Shown: positions 7,534 to 16,236 of the stretch, in pieces
Layout: the number at the start of each line of letters is the position of its first letter
How positions within the stretch are numbered: the first letter of the stretch is position 1
Origin: Xanthocytophaga flava
GTDB taxonomy: Bacteria > Bacteroidota > Bacteroidia > Cytophagales > 172606-1
Direction: 5' to 3'
DNA length: 64,000 nt
Assembly: GCA_030068525.1 (NCBI GenBank)
Contig: JASJOS010000012.1
Location: 1-64,000, forward strand
Notes under the pieces: model-generated
Told to the model about the DNA's origin: nothing
What the model saw: only the letters and a program-made list of their open reading frames with translations
Databases searched by the model: none
Position numbers and translations under genes: made by a program

Positions 7534-9075
7534 ATGAAAAAACGCATACTTATCCTTGCTGTTTTACTAGCCTGGATTAATCCAATACTTACCAGAGCAC
7601 AGCTCAATCAGGTCTTACGGTTAGAATTACCCTTAAAAGAAGACGATTACGAAGATCTGATTTATGATGTAACACCTTTAGAAAAACAAGGACTACTTGT
7701 ATCTACTCAACCGCGCTTTCCGTCGGGAAGAGATGGGAATGTATGGAATATTACTCGTTATGATACTACACTGCATCAGATATGGGCTAATCAATACAAA
7801 GTAGATCACCTGTTCGAACCTGTCAACACCTATCTGGATTCCAGTTATTATTATGTCTTGCTAGCTCAGCCAGACTCGAAGAAGTTTAAAATATTTCGAC
7901 TGGATCTGATAACGGGTGATCATGAATGGATGGATGGTAATACCCTGACTTATATTTATATGACAGAGTTCAAGGTATTAAGTAATACAGCTTTTATTGG
8001 TGGAATAGTGAATTATCGCCCTGTTGTGCTAACATTCAACTTCTTTGATAAACGAACGCGTGTATTACCGGCTTTGTATGAACCCCGTACAGAGCTTAAT
8101 CATATTCAGATTGATCCATACCAACGTATCAGTAATGTACTCATCTATACGCAGGAACGTAATCATGGTAAGTTATCTGTTCGCTCGTTTGATTATTCAG
8201 GTAAAGTAGTACAGAATGTGACATTGGAAAGTCCTAAAGAGAAAGGTCTTATTACAGGACGTATTACATCCCTCAACGAACAGGAAAAGCTAATTATGGG
8301 ACACTATGCCTATAAAAACCTTCCTTACTCTCAGGGGTTATTCATGGCTAAACTCAATGGGAATAACCAGGAATACATCAAATACTTTCAATTTAATGAC
8401 TTTAAGAACTTCTTTAATTTCATGAAGCCGCGCCGGCAGGAAAAAATCAAAGAACGGATCTTAAAGAAACGCCAGAAAGGAAAAGAAATGTTATTGCATT
8501 ATAAATTGCTAATGCATGATATTATCGAAACTTCAGATCAGTATATACTTGTTGCAGAAGCATTTTACCCGCAGTATCGTTCAGGTACTTCGTATGGCTA
8601 TGCCTATGCTCCAATAGGAAACTTAGGAAGAAGTTATGGAGACCGTGTATTTGAAGGGTATCACTATACTCATGCTGTGATATGTGGTTTTGACAAATCA
8701 GGCAATCTACTTTGGGACAACTCTTTTGAAATCCAGAATATAGTTAATTATAATCTGCGGGAAATGGTTGAAGTTGCCTTTGACCAGGACAAAATTATTC
8801 TCACCTATCCGGAAGAAGGAGAAATCCATACCAAAGTGATTCGTGGTAATGATGTATTAAAAGAAAAAGAGAAATTTAAGATCGCGACTAATTTTGAAGA
8901 AGATAAAGTGATTGACTCTGATGATGTGAATATTGATTTCTGGTATAACAAATATTTTATCAGTTGGGGCACACAGGAGATCCAGGGTGCAAGAACTGTA
9001 GGCTCCAGCAAACGCAGAGTATTTTATCTTAATAAAATAACCTACGATGCCAATCTGACTACCCGACAAGAGTAA
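7534..9075 (+). CDS. Secreted protein of unknown function, beta-propeller-like
   Basis: 513 residues starting with a clear type I signal peptide (KKR, a hydrophobic stretch, cleavage after TRAQ near residue 23), so it is exported. The body is rich in short beta-strand patterns, with repeating aromatic/D-x-x-G turns (for example CGFDKSGNLLWDNSFE near 385-400), suggesting a propeller or quinoprotein-like fold. A basic helical stretch (about 300-325, many K/R) interrupts it. No family is recognised. Preceded by 190 bp without a gene and followed by a terminator, so it is monocistronic. Confidence 0.7.
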   Translation: MKKRILILAVLLAWINPILTRAQLNQVLRLELPLKEDDYEDLIYDVTPLEKQGLLVSTQPRFPSGRDGNVWNITRYDTTLHQIWANQYKVDHLFEPVNTYLDSSYYYVLLAQPDSKKFKIFRLDLITGDHEWMDGNTLTYIYMTEFKVLSNTAFIGGIVNYRPVVLTFNFFDKRTRVLPALYEPRTELNHIQIDPYQRISNVLIYTQERNHGKLSVRSFDYSGKVVQNVTLESPKEKGLITGRITSLNEQEKLIMGHYAYKNLPYSQGLFMAKLNGNNQEYIKYFQFNDFKNFFNFMKPRRQEKIKERILKKRQKGKEMLLHYKLLMHDIIETSDQYILVAEAFYPQYRSGTSYGYAYAPIGNLGRSYGDRVFEGYHYTHAVICGFDKSGNLLWDNSFEIQNIVNYNLREMVEVAFDQDKIILTYPEEGEIHTKVIRGNDVLKEKEKFKIATNFEEDKVIDSDDVNIDFWYNKYFISWGTQEIQGARTVGSSKRRVFYLNKITYDANLTTRQE

Positions 9076-9163
9076 TTGATATATTTTGTATAAGCGGATC
9101 ATCTCATAAATCACATAGTATTTCATTGATTTTCACATAGGTCATTCTTAGCAGATTAATTAC

Positions 9164-9208
9164 ATAGCTGTTTTAGCTGAATCAAGCTGGAACAGCTATT
9201 CTTTTTTA
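9164..9208 (+). terminator. Terminator after the 7534-9075 gene
   Basis: 15-bp stem (ATAGCTGTTTTAGCT at 9164-9178 with AGCTGGAACAGCTAT at 9185-9199; two G-T pairs), six-base loop, then TCTTTTTTAG. Placed about 90 nt downstream of the stop. Confidence 0.75.
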
Positions 9209-9252
9209 GTAAAGAGTTTTCTTTACCTTTACACTACAAAACTATAGTATGC

Positions 9253-10440
9253 ATGCCTTTTACAATCTTGCAGTTACTACTTGTTGCCGGTGCTGCTCAA
9301 GGATTTCTGTTAGCTTTTTTGCTGGTAACCCGAAGAGTTAATCCTTTGGCAAGTCGTTTATTAGGGTTATTAATTTTTCTAATTTCCATTCAAACGTTAT
9401 TAGTCGGCTTTGACAATCGGGAATTTTTCCTTCGCTTTCCTCATCTGAGTAAGATATCCTGGCTACTACCCTCTTTGTTTGGTCCATTACTCTTCTTGTT
9501 TACCCGAAAAATAACTTCAGAGAAACCAATCTGGAAAAGAGTAGACGGTATTCATCTGGTTCCCTTTATCGTTTATTTCTTTTATCTCTTGCCTTATTAT
9601 GCAAAATCGGCAGCAGAAAAAAGTGCCTATCTCAATAACTTTGAGGCAGCTCTACAGGACGATTTTGGTTTTTTGAATCAACTAACCAACTTCCTGCATC
9701 TGTTTTATGCAACGTTGTCTTTATTTATAGTAAAGAAATACCAGCAGGGTATTCTGAATTCATTCTCTGATATTACTCAAATCCGCCTCCGCTGGCTTCG
9801 TCAGCTTCTGCTTTTTGTATTAACAGTAATGCTTATCTCTGTTATTATTTTTTATGCAAAAAAATGGAATATTGGTTGGCTAACCCAGCTCTATCGCTAT
9901 CATTATCTTGGTGTTGTAGCCTTAATTTACTGGATTGGCTATAAAGCACTCTCACAGCCTCGCATTTTTAACCAGTTTGAATTGCCAGTCACCCATGTGC
10001 CTGAACCCAAAAAAGATGAGTCTATTTCTGTTGTAGCAGAAGAAGAAATACCTAAAAACAAATACCAGAAATCGACATTGACTAATGATGTAGCGGATAC
10101 CTATCTTAAGCAGTTGGCTCATTTGATGGAAAACGAGAAACTGTACCTGCGGCAAGAACTAACCATTCAGGATTTAGCGGAACGAACAGGAATTTCCAGG
10201 CATCAATTGTCTCAACTTATCAATGAGCGCCTGGAAAAGAACTTTTATGATTTTGTAAACGAATATCGTGTAAAAGAAGCACAGCGTATGCTTGTTGATC
10301 CCAAGTATAAACACTTGACGACATTAGCTATTTCAGGAGAAGCAGGATTTAACTCCAAAGCCACATTCAATGCTGTTTTCAAAAAAATAACCGGACAAAC
10401 TCCGTCTGAATACATCAAATCATACAAAGAAGTTGTCTGA
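9253..10440 (+). CDS. AraC-family regulator with N-terminal membrane domain
   Basis: 395 residues. Residues about 5-235 hold six or seven hydrophobic helices. After a charged linker, the last 110 residues form an AraC/XylS double helix-turn-helix: first helix-turn-helix in LTIQDLAERTGISRHQLSQL, then the conserved VNEYRVKEAQRML and the signature GFNSKATFNAVFKKITGQTPSEY. A membrane-bound AraC protein of this layout is common in Bacteroidota and would couple an envelope signal directly to transcription. The ATG at 9253 follows a short AT-rich leader. The downstream S41 peptidase has its own promoter, so the target is not evident. Confidence 0.88.
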   Translation: MPFTILQLLLVAGAAQGFLLAFLLVTRRVNPLASRLLGLLIFLISIQTLLVGFDNREFFLRFPHLSKISWLLPSLFGPLLFLFTRKITSEKPIWKRVDGIHLVPFIVYFFYLLPYYAKSAAEKSAYLNNFEAALQDDFGFLNQLTNFLHLFYATLSLFIVKKYQQGILNSFSDITQIRLRWLRQLLLFVLTVMLISVIIFYAKKWNIGWLTQLYRYHYLGVVALIYWIGYKALSQPRIFNQFELPVTHVPEPKKDESISVVAEEEIPKNKYQKSTLTNDVADTYLKQLAHLMENEKLYLRQELTIQDLAERTGISRHQLSQLINERLEKNFYDFVNEYRVKEAQRMLVDPKYKHLTTLAISGEAGFNSKATFNAVFKKITGQTPSEYIKSYKEVV

Positions 10441-10477
10441 ATTTATCGGATCAGACGATCAATACTGAGTGGGGATA

Positions 10478-10485
10478 TACTTTTG
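10478..10485 (+). promoter_or_regulatory. -7 box of the S41 peptidase promoter
   Basis: TACTTTTG matches the Bacteroidota -7 consensus TAnnTTTG. It ends 32 nt before the peptidase ATG. No clear -33 TTTG was found at the usual distance. Confidence 0.5.
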
Positions 10486-10517
10486 CACCACATTTTACTA
10501 CAATCTTATTTACAACT

Positions 10518-11966
10518 ATGCAAAAAAAGATCCTTTGTTTCTGGATAGGTCTAATCATATGCCTGTCCAGCTTTGCTCAGACAGTAAAGCTAACTCCCAC
10601 TCAGATGCAGGAAGATTTTGATGTCTTCCAGAGAGCATTAAAAGAAGCACATCCTGGTTTGTATCGTTATACAGATACAACAACATTTACAAAGATGTTT
10701 GATAGTCTGTCACATTCTTTTAAACGAGATATGACTGATCAGGAATTCTATCAAACTCTTACTCCAGCTATTGCGCAGATCAAATGTGGTCACACAAAAT
10801 TTCATCCGGATGGCAAGTGGACGACTCGTTATTTTTACGCGACAGATCAATTGTTCCCTTGGCAGCTTTATTTTACTCAGCAGAAAGTATATGTACTGGA
10901 AAGTTATGCAGGCAACCTTCCAGTCGCTAAAGGAACAGAAATTATTGCAATCAATGGCAAACCTGTTTCAGAAGTTGTTTCTTCATTACTCACAAAAATT
11001 TTCGTAGATGGAAACAATCGGTCTACCCGATATCTGGAATTAAACCAAGGCTTTTCAGCTTATTATGCTAACCTTATAGGTTCGTCCCCATCCTTTCAGA
11101 TTACTTGCCGTAAAACAGATAGTACTACGTCATCTCTTGAAGTTCCAGCAGTAACAATATCTCAGATTGAAACATTTGAGAAACAGCATCCCAAACCAGA
11201 AGAACCTACCTTTCAGCTGAAATTTCTGGACAATCAAACAGCTCTTATACGTATCAAGGTATTCTATCCAGCTCAAAAAGGAGATGATTATGAACAATTT
11301 CTAAAGGAATCTTTTGCTCAACTCAAAACCCGTAATATTCAACATTTGATTCTTGACTTGCGGGATAATGAAGGAGGCCTGGACCGATGGGGAGCTCAAC
11401 TGTATTCTTATCTGACAGATGAAAAATTTCCTTACTATGACCGTCTGGAAATGACCTCAACCCATTCATATAGCTTTGCACAATATGCAGATATGCCTAA
11501 GTTTTACGGCATTCTAAAAATGCTAATCAAAAAACCTAAAAATGGACCACATTTATGGACACATCACAAAAACCTGAAGGTTCAGAAGCCCCAGCAAAAT
11601 GCCTATTTGGGTAAATTATATATTCTTACGAATGGATGGAGCTTTTCGGTAACGTCAGAGTTTGCTGCAATAGCCCACTCTCATCAGAGAGCTACATTTA
11701 TTGGACAAGAAGTAGGCGGAGGCTATTATGGAAACAACAGTGGCACCTTCATTATTGTTAAATTACCTCACAGTAAGTTTATTGTAGGGATTCCCATGTT
11801 AGCTTATTATATGGCTGTTTCAGGATATCCATATCCGGATCATGGTGTGATTCCAGATCATACGATTGAACCCTCTATTCAGGATATACTTAATCATACT
11901 GACAGGGAACTACAATTTACTCAGGATTTGATTAAACAATCTTCGCTTTCATCAAATGGTAATTAA
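10518..11966 (+). CDS. Secreted S41-family (C-terminal processing type) peptidase
   Basis: 482 residues with a type I signal peptide (MQKK, hydrophobic core, cut after SFAQ at about 21). A helical N-terminal domain (about 25-90) precedes a PDZ-like region (about 105-160; KGTEIIAINGKPVSEVVS). The S41 protease core follows: the strand HLILDLRDNEGG near 275-286 and the catalytic region LTNGWSFSVTSEFAA, with the nucleophile probably Ser377. The G-Q-E-V-G-G-G-Y-Y-G-N motif after it is typical of Bacteroidota S41 members. Such enzymes act in the periplasm on unfolded or C-terminal peptide substrates. Monocistronic by spacing. Confidence 0.85.
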   Translation: MQKKILCFWIGLIICLSSFAQTVKLTPTQMQEDFDVFQRALKEAHPGLYRYTDTTTFTKMFDSLSHSFKRDMTDQEFYQTLTPAIAQIKCGHTKFHPDGKWTTRYFYATDQLFPWQLYFTQQKVYVLESYAGNLPVAKGTEIIAINGKPVSEVVSSLLTKIFVDGNNRSTRYLELNQGFSAYYANLIGSSPSFQITCRKTDSTTSSLEVPAVTISQIETFEKQHPKPEEPTFQLKFLDNQTALIRIKVFYPAQKGDDYEQFLKESFAQLKTRNIQHLILDLRDNEGGLDRWGAQLYSYLTDEKFPYYDRLEMTSTHSYSFAQYADMPKFYGILKMLIKKPKNGPHLWTHHKNLKVQKPQQNAYLGKLYILTNGWSFSVTSEFAAIAHSHQRATFIGQEVGGGYYGNNSGTFIIVKLPHSKFIVGIPMLAYYMAVSGYPYPDHGVIPDHTIEPSIQDILNHTDRELQFTQDLIKQSSLSSNGN

Positions 11967-12100
11967 CTATGATTAACAACAAAATAGAAGGTATTCAAAC
12001 AAGTACAGATAATGTCTAGGAAAAGGTTATTGAAATTCTAAAACAATAAGCATTTAAACAATCATAGTCAATCGCTATCACTTCCCAAGCTTACAAACAG

Positions 12101-12144
12101 AAAAAGTCCCATTGTATGTTACTCTGACTACATACAATGGGACT
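12101..12144 (-). terminator. Terminator of the leftward phage-like operon
   Basis: Perfect 15-bp stem (AGTCCCATTGTATGT at 12105-12119 and its complement at 12130-12144) with a 10-nt loop. On the minus strand it is followed by TTTTT (12101-12105 read in reverse). It lies 30 nt after the last stop of the operon. Confidence 0.85.
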
Positions 12145-12173
12145 GTGTATTGTATTAATAATCTATCTGATTA

Positions 12174-12542
12174 TTAGCTGGCAGCACGTAAATGATCGGC
12201 ACTCTCAATGAAAAGTTCTGTAAAGGTAGACTTTGATACAGCCAAAGAAGACTGAAGCTTTCTGTCAGCATCCACTAATCTTTCTCTGGTATGTGAGTAT
12301 ACCTCATTAAAAGAAGCTGCATCACATTTTTTCAATTCATCAAAATCTATGGAATATTTGCTATTAAACGTCTCATCAAAAGTCTGTACCTGGCATGAAT
12401 CACATGAAACTACTAACACAGTATTTTCATCCAAAACAGCATAGTACCATATATTAAACTCGTCTGTCAGATATAACGGCAATGTCGTTGCCAGATTATC
12501 AATAGTTTCTGTTGTTAATCTACGTTTAATCTTAAGTGCCAT
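12174..12542 (-). CDS. Small hypothetical protein, last gene of the phage-like operon
   Basis: 122 residues, soluble, no signal or membrane segment. The N-terminal part is a beta-rich segment (LTTETIDNLATTLPLYLTDE, then WYYAVLDENTVLVVSC), followed by a helical C-terminal half. Two cysteines (VSCDSCQ) are close together but no full zinc site is seen. The start is an ATG at 12542. Family not recognised; placed in the phage-like operon by strand and by the shared terminator. Confidence 0.6.
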   Translation of the reverse strand: MALKIKRRLTTETIDNLATTLPLYLTDEFNIWYYAVLDENTVLVVSCDSCQVQTFDETFNSKYSIDFDELKKCDAASFNEVYSHTRERLVDADRKLQSSLAVSKSTFTELFIESADHLRAAS

Positions 12543-12632
12543 AGTTTTCTAACGTTTTAATTATTTTCAATTTGGGTAATAAGTGGATTGGTTAAATTTG
12601 TGTATGCAATCCTGCACAATTCCACTTCTATT

Positions 12633-13040
12633 TTAATATACATCTGCACTCACATCAACTCGGTTTGTTTCCTGCACTGAGCGTGGTGCTTTAGTAAAAT
12701 CCAGAAAAACACCTACAACTTCATCTCCTGTCAGAAGATCTGTATTCACCAATGAGACTTCTGCTTCTATAGCCCATTCAGGTATTTCGATTACTTCATT
12801 ATACTCAGCAATAGGATAACAATTTGCAACAGAAACTTCATTGAATGGATGCCATATGATACTTTCAGTCCGTCCATTATGGTTAGTCATCTTAATACAG
12901 AAATAGATTTTTATAAAATCATCAATCCAGTCAAAATAAGAAATATGTGAAAGGAGGATTACTTTATCTAAAACCATCTCTGTAAAATCAGGGTCAAGGG
13001 TAATGCGTTGACAAGGATAGCGGGTTGTAAGTTCAATCAT
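12633..13040 (-). CDS. Small hypothetical protein of the phage-like operon
   Basis: About 135 residues if started at the ATG at 13040 (MIELTTRYPCQRITLDPDF). The frame stays open to 13100, but those extra 20 residues are a hydrophobic stretch lacking the charge pattern of a signal peptide and look like untranslated leader. Beta-rich, acidic (pattern W-I-D-D-F-I-K-I-Y-F and E-W-A-I-E-A-E-V-S-L). No family recognised. It is in line with the neighbouring leftward small genes. Confidence 0.55.
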   Translation of the reverse strand: MIELTTRYPCQRITLDPDFTEMVLDKVILLSHISYFDWIDDFIKIYFCIKMTNHNGRTESIIWHPFNEVSVANCYPIAEYNEVIEIPEWAIEAEVSLVNTDLLTGDEVVGVFLDFTKAPRSVQETNRVDVSADVY

Positions 13041-13148
13041 CAGTAAAAAATCGAAAAGTAATACACTGAAAACAGGATATATCAATACATAAAACCACAC
13101 CCTTTATTGAGTAATCTACCAGTGATCTATTACTCACTGTTGTCTGGC

Positions 13149-13412
13149 CTATGACTTCTTAATAACGCCTTTCCGATCATCATTTCTATCTTGCGAACTC
13201 CCCCCTTCTCCACTGTTAACAGCATACTTAACATCCGTATTCGTATCTTCCTGCCATATCATTCCAAAAATCTGAGCAGCAGTAAGTTTTTGATACTTTT
13301 GAATATACCCTCTGCCACTACAAACACCGCAGATAGCAAATTCGCGTTCCTGTATCTGAACAGTACGACTTCCGGCACAATGAGGGCAAGTGATCTTTTC
13401 AGCAACGTACAT
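13149..13412 (-). CDS. Small zinc-ribbon protein (DnaJ-like CxxC motifs)
   Basis: About 87 residues from the ATG at 13412 (a GTG at 13457 would add 15). Two Cys pairs are spaced as in a zinc ribbon or half a DnaJ zinc finger: CPHCAG near the start and CGVCSGRGY about 18 residues later. The C-terminal 40 residues are polar and probably disordered. Small CxxCxG proteins of this sort are frequent in phage early regions and may bind nucleic acid or protein; the exact role is unknown. Member of the leftward operon. Confidence 0.65.
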   Translation of the reverse strand: MYVAEKITCPHCAGSRTVQIQEREFAICGVCSGRGYIQKYQKLTAAQIFGMIWQEDTNTDVKYAVNSGEGGSSQDRNDDRKGVIKKS

Positions 13413-13483
13413 GGCTATTATTAGTTTTGTTTTAATTTGTAAAAACACCTGGTCCACCTATTGTAACCAGCATTTTTTATAGT

Positions 13484-13852
13484 CTAAAGCTGTTGTTTTA
13501 TTAATCTGGCAATTTGTTCGAATGGTAATCCCTTATCGTTCAAAGCTACCAGAGAAATATTTTGTCCGTCATACTCTACCAACGGATTATTTTTTTCCAA
13601 TCCAGCCCATTCCATTACAGGCTCAATCAAATAATCTTCACACCAATGAATTTCACGTTTACCGACAATCCGAAAACCACTTTTGGTTTCCATAGGCTTC
13701 CATCGGCAATCCGTATGGTGTTTTACATATAAATCACATAATACTCCCAATACACAGAAATGATCTTCTTTATCTCTAAGCCGTTTAGATCCCTGTTTAT
13801 ACTCCCCACTGAGCAATGCCTCTGTCCATAACTGCTTAACTTTACTATTCAT
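13484..13852 (-). CDS. Small phage/plasmid-type hypothetical protein (CLGVLCDL-like)
   Basis: 122 residues. The pattern L-W-T-E-A-L-L-S-G-E-Y-K-Q-G, then FCVLGVLCDLY, then a tryptophan-centred acidic middle, then ALNDKGLPFEQIARLI belongs to a small family I associate with phages and plasmids (F-C-C-L-G-V-L-C-D-L and L-N-D-x-G-x-x-F-x-x-I-A). Function unknown. ATG start at 13852. Placement between phage-like small genes agrees. Confidence 0.65.
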   Translation of the reverse strand: MNSKVKQLWTEALLSGEYKQGSKRLRDKEDHFCVLGVLCDLYVKHHTDCRWKPMETKSGFRIVGKREIHWCEDYLIEPVMEWAGLEKNNPLVEYDGQNISLVALNDKGLPFEQIARLIKQQL

Positions 13853-13921
13853 ATGGTTTGTTTTTTTAAAATGAATCCCTTCTACCAGATAAAGATCAAA
13901 TCTGAAAGAGTACCACTTTCC

Positions 13922-14230
13922 TTAGGCAGGGATACGCCATCCGGTATTTTCCGGCAAAAAACGAATTGACTTTCCTTCCTGTGAAACAGAGTCTCCACGC
14001 ATAAACCAATTCATTTCCTCACTGATTAATTCATCTTCCGGCGCTATTTCTACAGGTTCTAAAGAATCATCTCTTAAATCCAGAAAAAATGATTCAGATT
14101 GACGAATACGATCATCGGCCCATTTCAACAATGCCTCCCACGCTTGCCATGCTTCAAATTCCTGATACATAGCTATCTCTGCGCCATTCTGATAGTATTC
14201 TTCCAGATATAAATCTTTATTCGAAATCAT
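13922..14230 (-). CDS. Small acidic hypothetical protein of the phage-like operon
   Basis: 102 residues, strongly acidic and rich in Trp and Glu (EFEAWQAWEALLKWADDRI near 26-44). An amphipathic helix is followed by a loop and a short basic end. No family recognised. It lies 70 nt upstream of the 122-residue gene and about 100 nt downstream of the SSB-like gene, on the same strand. Confidence 0.55.
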   Translation of the reverse strand: MISNKDLYLEEYYQNGAEIAMYQEFEAWQAWEALLKWADDRIRQSESFFLDLRDDSLEPVEIAPEDELISEEMNWFMRGDSVSQEGKSIRFLPENTGWRIPA

Positions 14231-14331
14231 AGTTGTAGTAAATGAATATAATAAGGTACTATAGCTGGTTGAGAGAGGGGAAATCTATTAATAAATTTCC
14301 TGCCAGATTTCACCCTCTCATCAGATCTTAC

Positions 14332-15219
14332 TTAAAAAGGCAGGTCTTCATCATGCATGGATGTTATAGGCAGGTCTAGCTGTGAAATAGGTTCCTGCAT
14401 ATTAGAATGCACCATGTTAGATGAATTACTTGTCGTCACTACTTCATCATACACACGAAGGCGATATAACTTTCGGTCATACACCATATCCGGAGTAACA
14501 CCATAATCATTACGAGATTGGGCATTTGACAAATAATTCACCAATTCTTTATGCAAACGTTCATAGTTTATTGTCCATGAAGGCATAACCAAACGAGGAA
14601 ATACAGTCTGAAAACGACGTCCGTCATCTGCAATACGTACACCCAGCATTATTTTCACATAAGAAGCTTTGTCACTTTGCAGAATCTGGTGCAATTGTTT
14701 CAGGTTTCCTTTAGAAATGGATGCAAAATCCAGTACAACTGCTTTGTCTTCTGTTTTCTTGTTCATCCAGGCATTTACAAAGTGTAGTAATTCTGCTTCT
14801 CCTACACGTGCACGTTGAAAAGGAGCACTAAACCAATCTTCATAAGGAGATTTTCCCTTTTCGAAAAATACCTGAGGGATGTAAGCGGTTTTCCCTTGTT
14901 GATTAATTACCTGAATATTACCCACTGTCGATGGACGAGCATCTTCATTTTTCACAAAAAGAGAGTGACGTACCCGTACATCTCTTCCAGATTCATCTTT
15001 ACCTTTTAACCAAAAATCGATCCGATACCGACCGTCTTCTTCGCGATAGTTTACAGGTTTAGTCCTGCCACTATCCAGCGATTCCTGAGTGACAATACCC
15101 ATTTCAATACGTTCTGCATCAGTTGGGTTAATTGCTTCAACATACGCCAATAAAATACCTACATAGTGTTCTCTACGTACTGATTCTTGGGGCATAGTTG
15201 GAATGGAAGTTGCTAACAT
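14332..15219 (-). CDS. Phage-type single-stranded-DNA-binding protein (SSB-like acidic tail)
   Basis: 295 residues with no recognisable standard SSB OB-fold signature. The C-terminus is ITSMHDEDLPF, the acidic tip (D-x-D-L-P-F) by which bacterial SSB and phage ssDNA-binding proteins recruit partner proteins. The body starts with a short helix (YVGILLAYVEAINP) and continues through strands (YRIDFWLKGKDESGRDVRV, then IQVINQQGKTAYIPQVFF) that could form an extended OB-fold. It sits directly downstream of the ATPase and nuclease genes, the place expected for a phage SSB. Assignment rests on tail plus context. The middle 100 residues are not explained. Confidence 0.6.
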   Translation of the reverse strand: MLATSIPTMPQESVRREHYVGILLAYVEAINPTDAERIEMGIVTQESLDSGRTKPVNYREEDGRYRIDFWLKGKDESGRDVRVRHSLFVKNEDARPSTVGNIQVINQQGKTAYIPQVFFEKGKSPYEDWFSAPFQRARVGEAELLHFVNAWMNKKTEDKAVVLDFASISKGNLKQLHQILQSDKASYVKIMLGVRIADDGRRFQTVFPRLVMPSWTINYERLHKELVNYLSNAQSRNDYGVTPDMVYDRKLYRLRVYDEVVTTSNSSNMVHSNMQEPISQLDLPITSMHDEDLPF

Positions 15220-15307
15220 AGAATTTAAAAATTAAGGAAGTTAAACATCTTTTGAAGTAAATATTCTGGTTTTCTTATTGAAGCTTCTCTCTATTCGCAA
15301 CCACAAA

Positions 15308-15976
15308 TCAGGCAGCTTCTGCCAGTTTCATTGCACTTTCATGATAGAAAGCGTCGTATACCTTTACAATTGCAGCAAGGTCATTTTCAACCAGAAAATC
15401 TTTAAACATGCCAAATGGCGTTTTAGCAGGTAAATACCCGTCTGTATTTGTTATAAACTTGTAGTCTACTCCATTACCATCCTGTCTGCGTACAGTTTTG
15501 GAATAGAACACACATGTTGCATTCTTTTCAATCATCCCTTCATTCTCTTTTCCTTTTACCTTTAACCGTTGAATTCTTTCACCATCTGAATCCATTAAAG
15601 TTTCGGTATGTCCTACAACAAACACATATTTGTTTTTTAGGCTTTTCAACGCCTGAAACAAATTGAATATCTCTGTGTTGTATAAGTTCCATACATCAAA
15701 TCCCTTAGCTTTATTTTTACATTCAGCTAAAAGAATATCACAGAATTCAGAGAACGAATCCAGTATTATTATTCTAAACTCATCATTATCACGTAACCGG
15801 TTAATTGCTTCAAACAGTTTGAAAGTAGAATTGATCGGTACATTTACCAATCCCTTAGATTGAAAGGGCAACATTTTGCGTTCAACATTTAATACAACCG
15901 CATCTTTGCCTAAGTTATGTAGTGAGTAGCTCTTGCCTGTACCTGAACCACCGCCAATGATTGTGATAAGATTCAT
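15308..15976 (-). CDS. Sak4-like RecA-fold ATPase (AAA_24 type)
   Basis: 222 residues. A Walker A loop GGGSGTGKSYS lies near residues 8-18, a Walker B-like strand FRIIILDSF near 68-76, and VFVVGHTET near 119-127 fits the sensor strand of RecA-like phage ATPases. These single-domain proteins (Sak4/AAA_24) promote single-strand annealing together with a phage SSB. The SSB-like gene follows 88 nt downstream, and a nuclease gene lies upstream after a 260-bp gap carrying a promoter and a terminator-like hairpin. The start is ATG at 15976, preceded on the minus strand by ACGAATAAAACT. Confidence 0.75.
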   Translation of the reverse strand: MNLITIIGGGSGTGKSYSLHNLGKDAVVLNVERKMLPFQSKGLVNVPINSTFKLFEAINRLRDNDEFRIIILDSFSEFCDILLAECKNKAKGFDVWNLYNTEIFNLFQALKSLKNKYVFVVGHTETLMDSDGERIQRLKVKGKENEGMIEKNATCVFYSKTVRRQDGNGVDYKFITNTDGYLPAKTPFGMFKDFLVENDLAAIVKVYDAFYHESAMKLAEAA

Positions 15977-16011
15977 AGTTTTATTCGTTATTTGCGATAT
16001 TATTTATAGTA

Positions 16012-16019
16012 CAAATATA
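16012..16019 (-). promoter_or_regulatory. -7 box upstream of the phage ATPase gene
   Basis: On the minus strand TATATTTG (TAnnTTTG) with a TTTTG element about 18-19 nt further upstream (16038-16042). It lies 36 nt before the ATG at 15976. The surrounding ATTATATTTGTA is repeated at the nuclease promoter (17075-17082). Confidence 0.6.
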
Positions 16020-16131
16020 ATCAAATATCATATTATCCAAAATAATTATTAAAAATATTTTCAAGATATTTATTATCATCTCAACTTCAGTACTTTATAA
16101 AATATGATGATAAGACATGATATATAACAAT

Positions 16132-16165
16132 AAAAAAACTCCATCAACAGGGTTAATGGAGTTTT
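16132..16165 (-). terminator. Terminator-like hairpin between nuclease and ATPase genes
   Basis: Stem AAAACTCCAT (16135-16144) / ATGGAGTTTT (16156-16165), 11-nt loop, with an A run at 16132-16138 that reads as T on the minus strand. It would end or thin transcription after the nuclease gene. Confidence 0.65.
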
Positions 16166-16236
16166 CGAACAAGGATGAAAAATAACAAAAGAGAAGGTTG
16201 TCAACTATTTTCTGCTCAGAAATAAAGTCTCTATTT

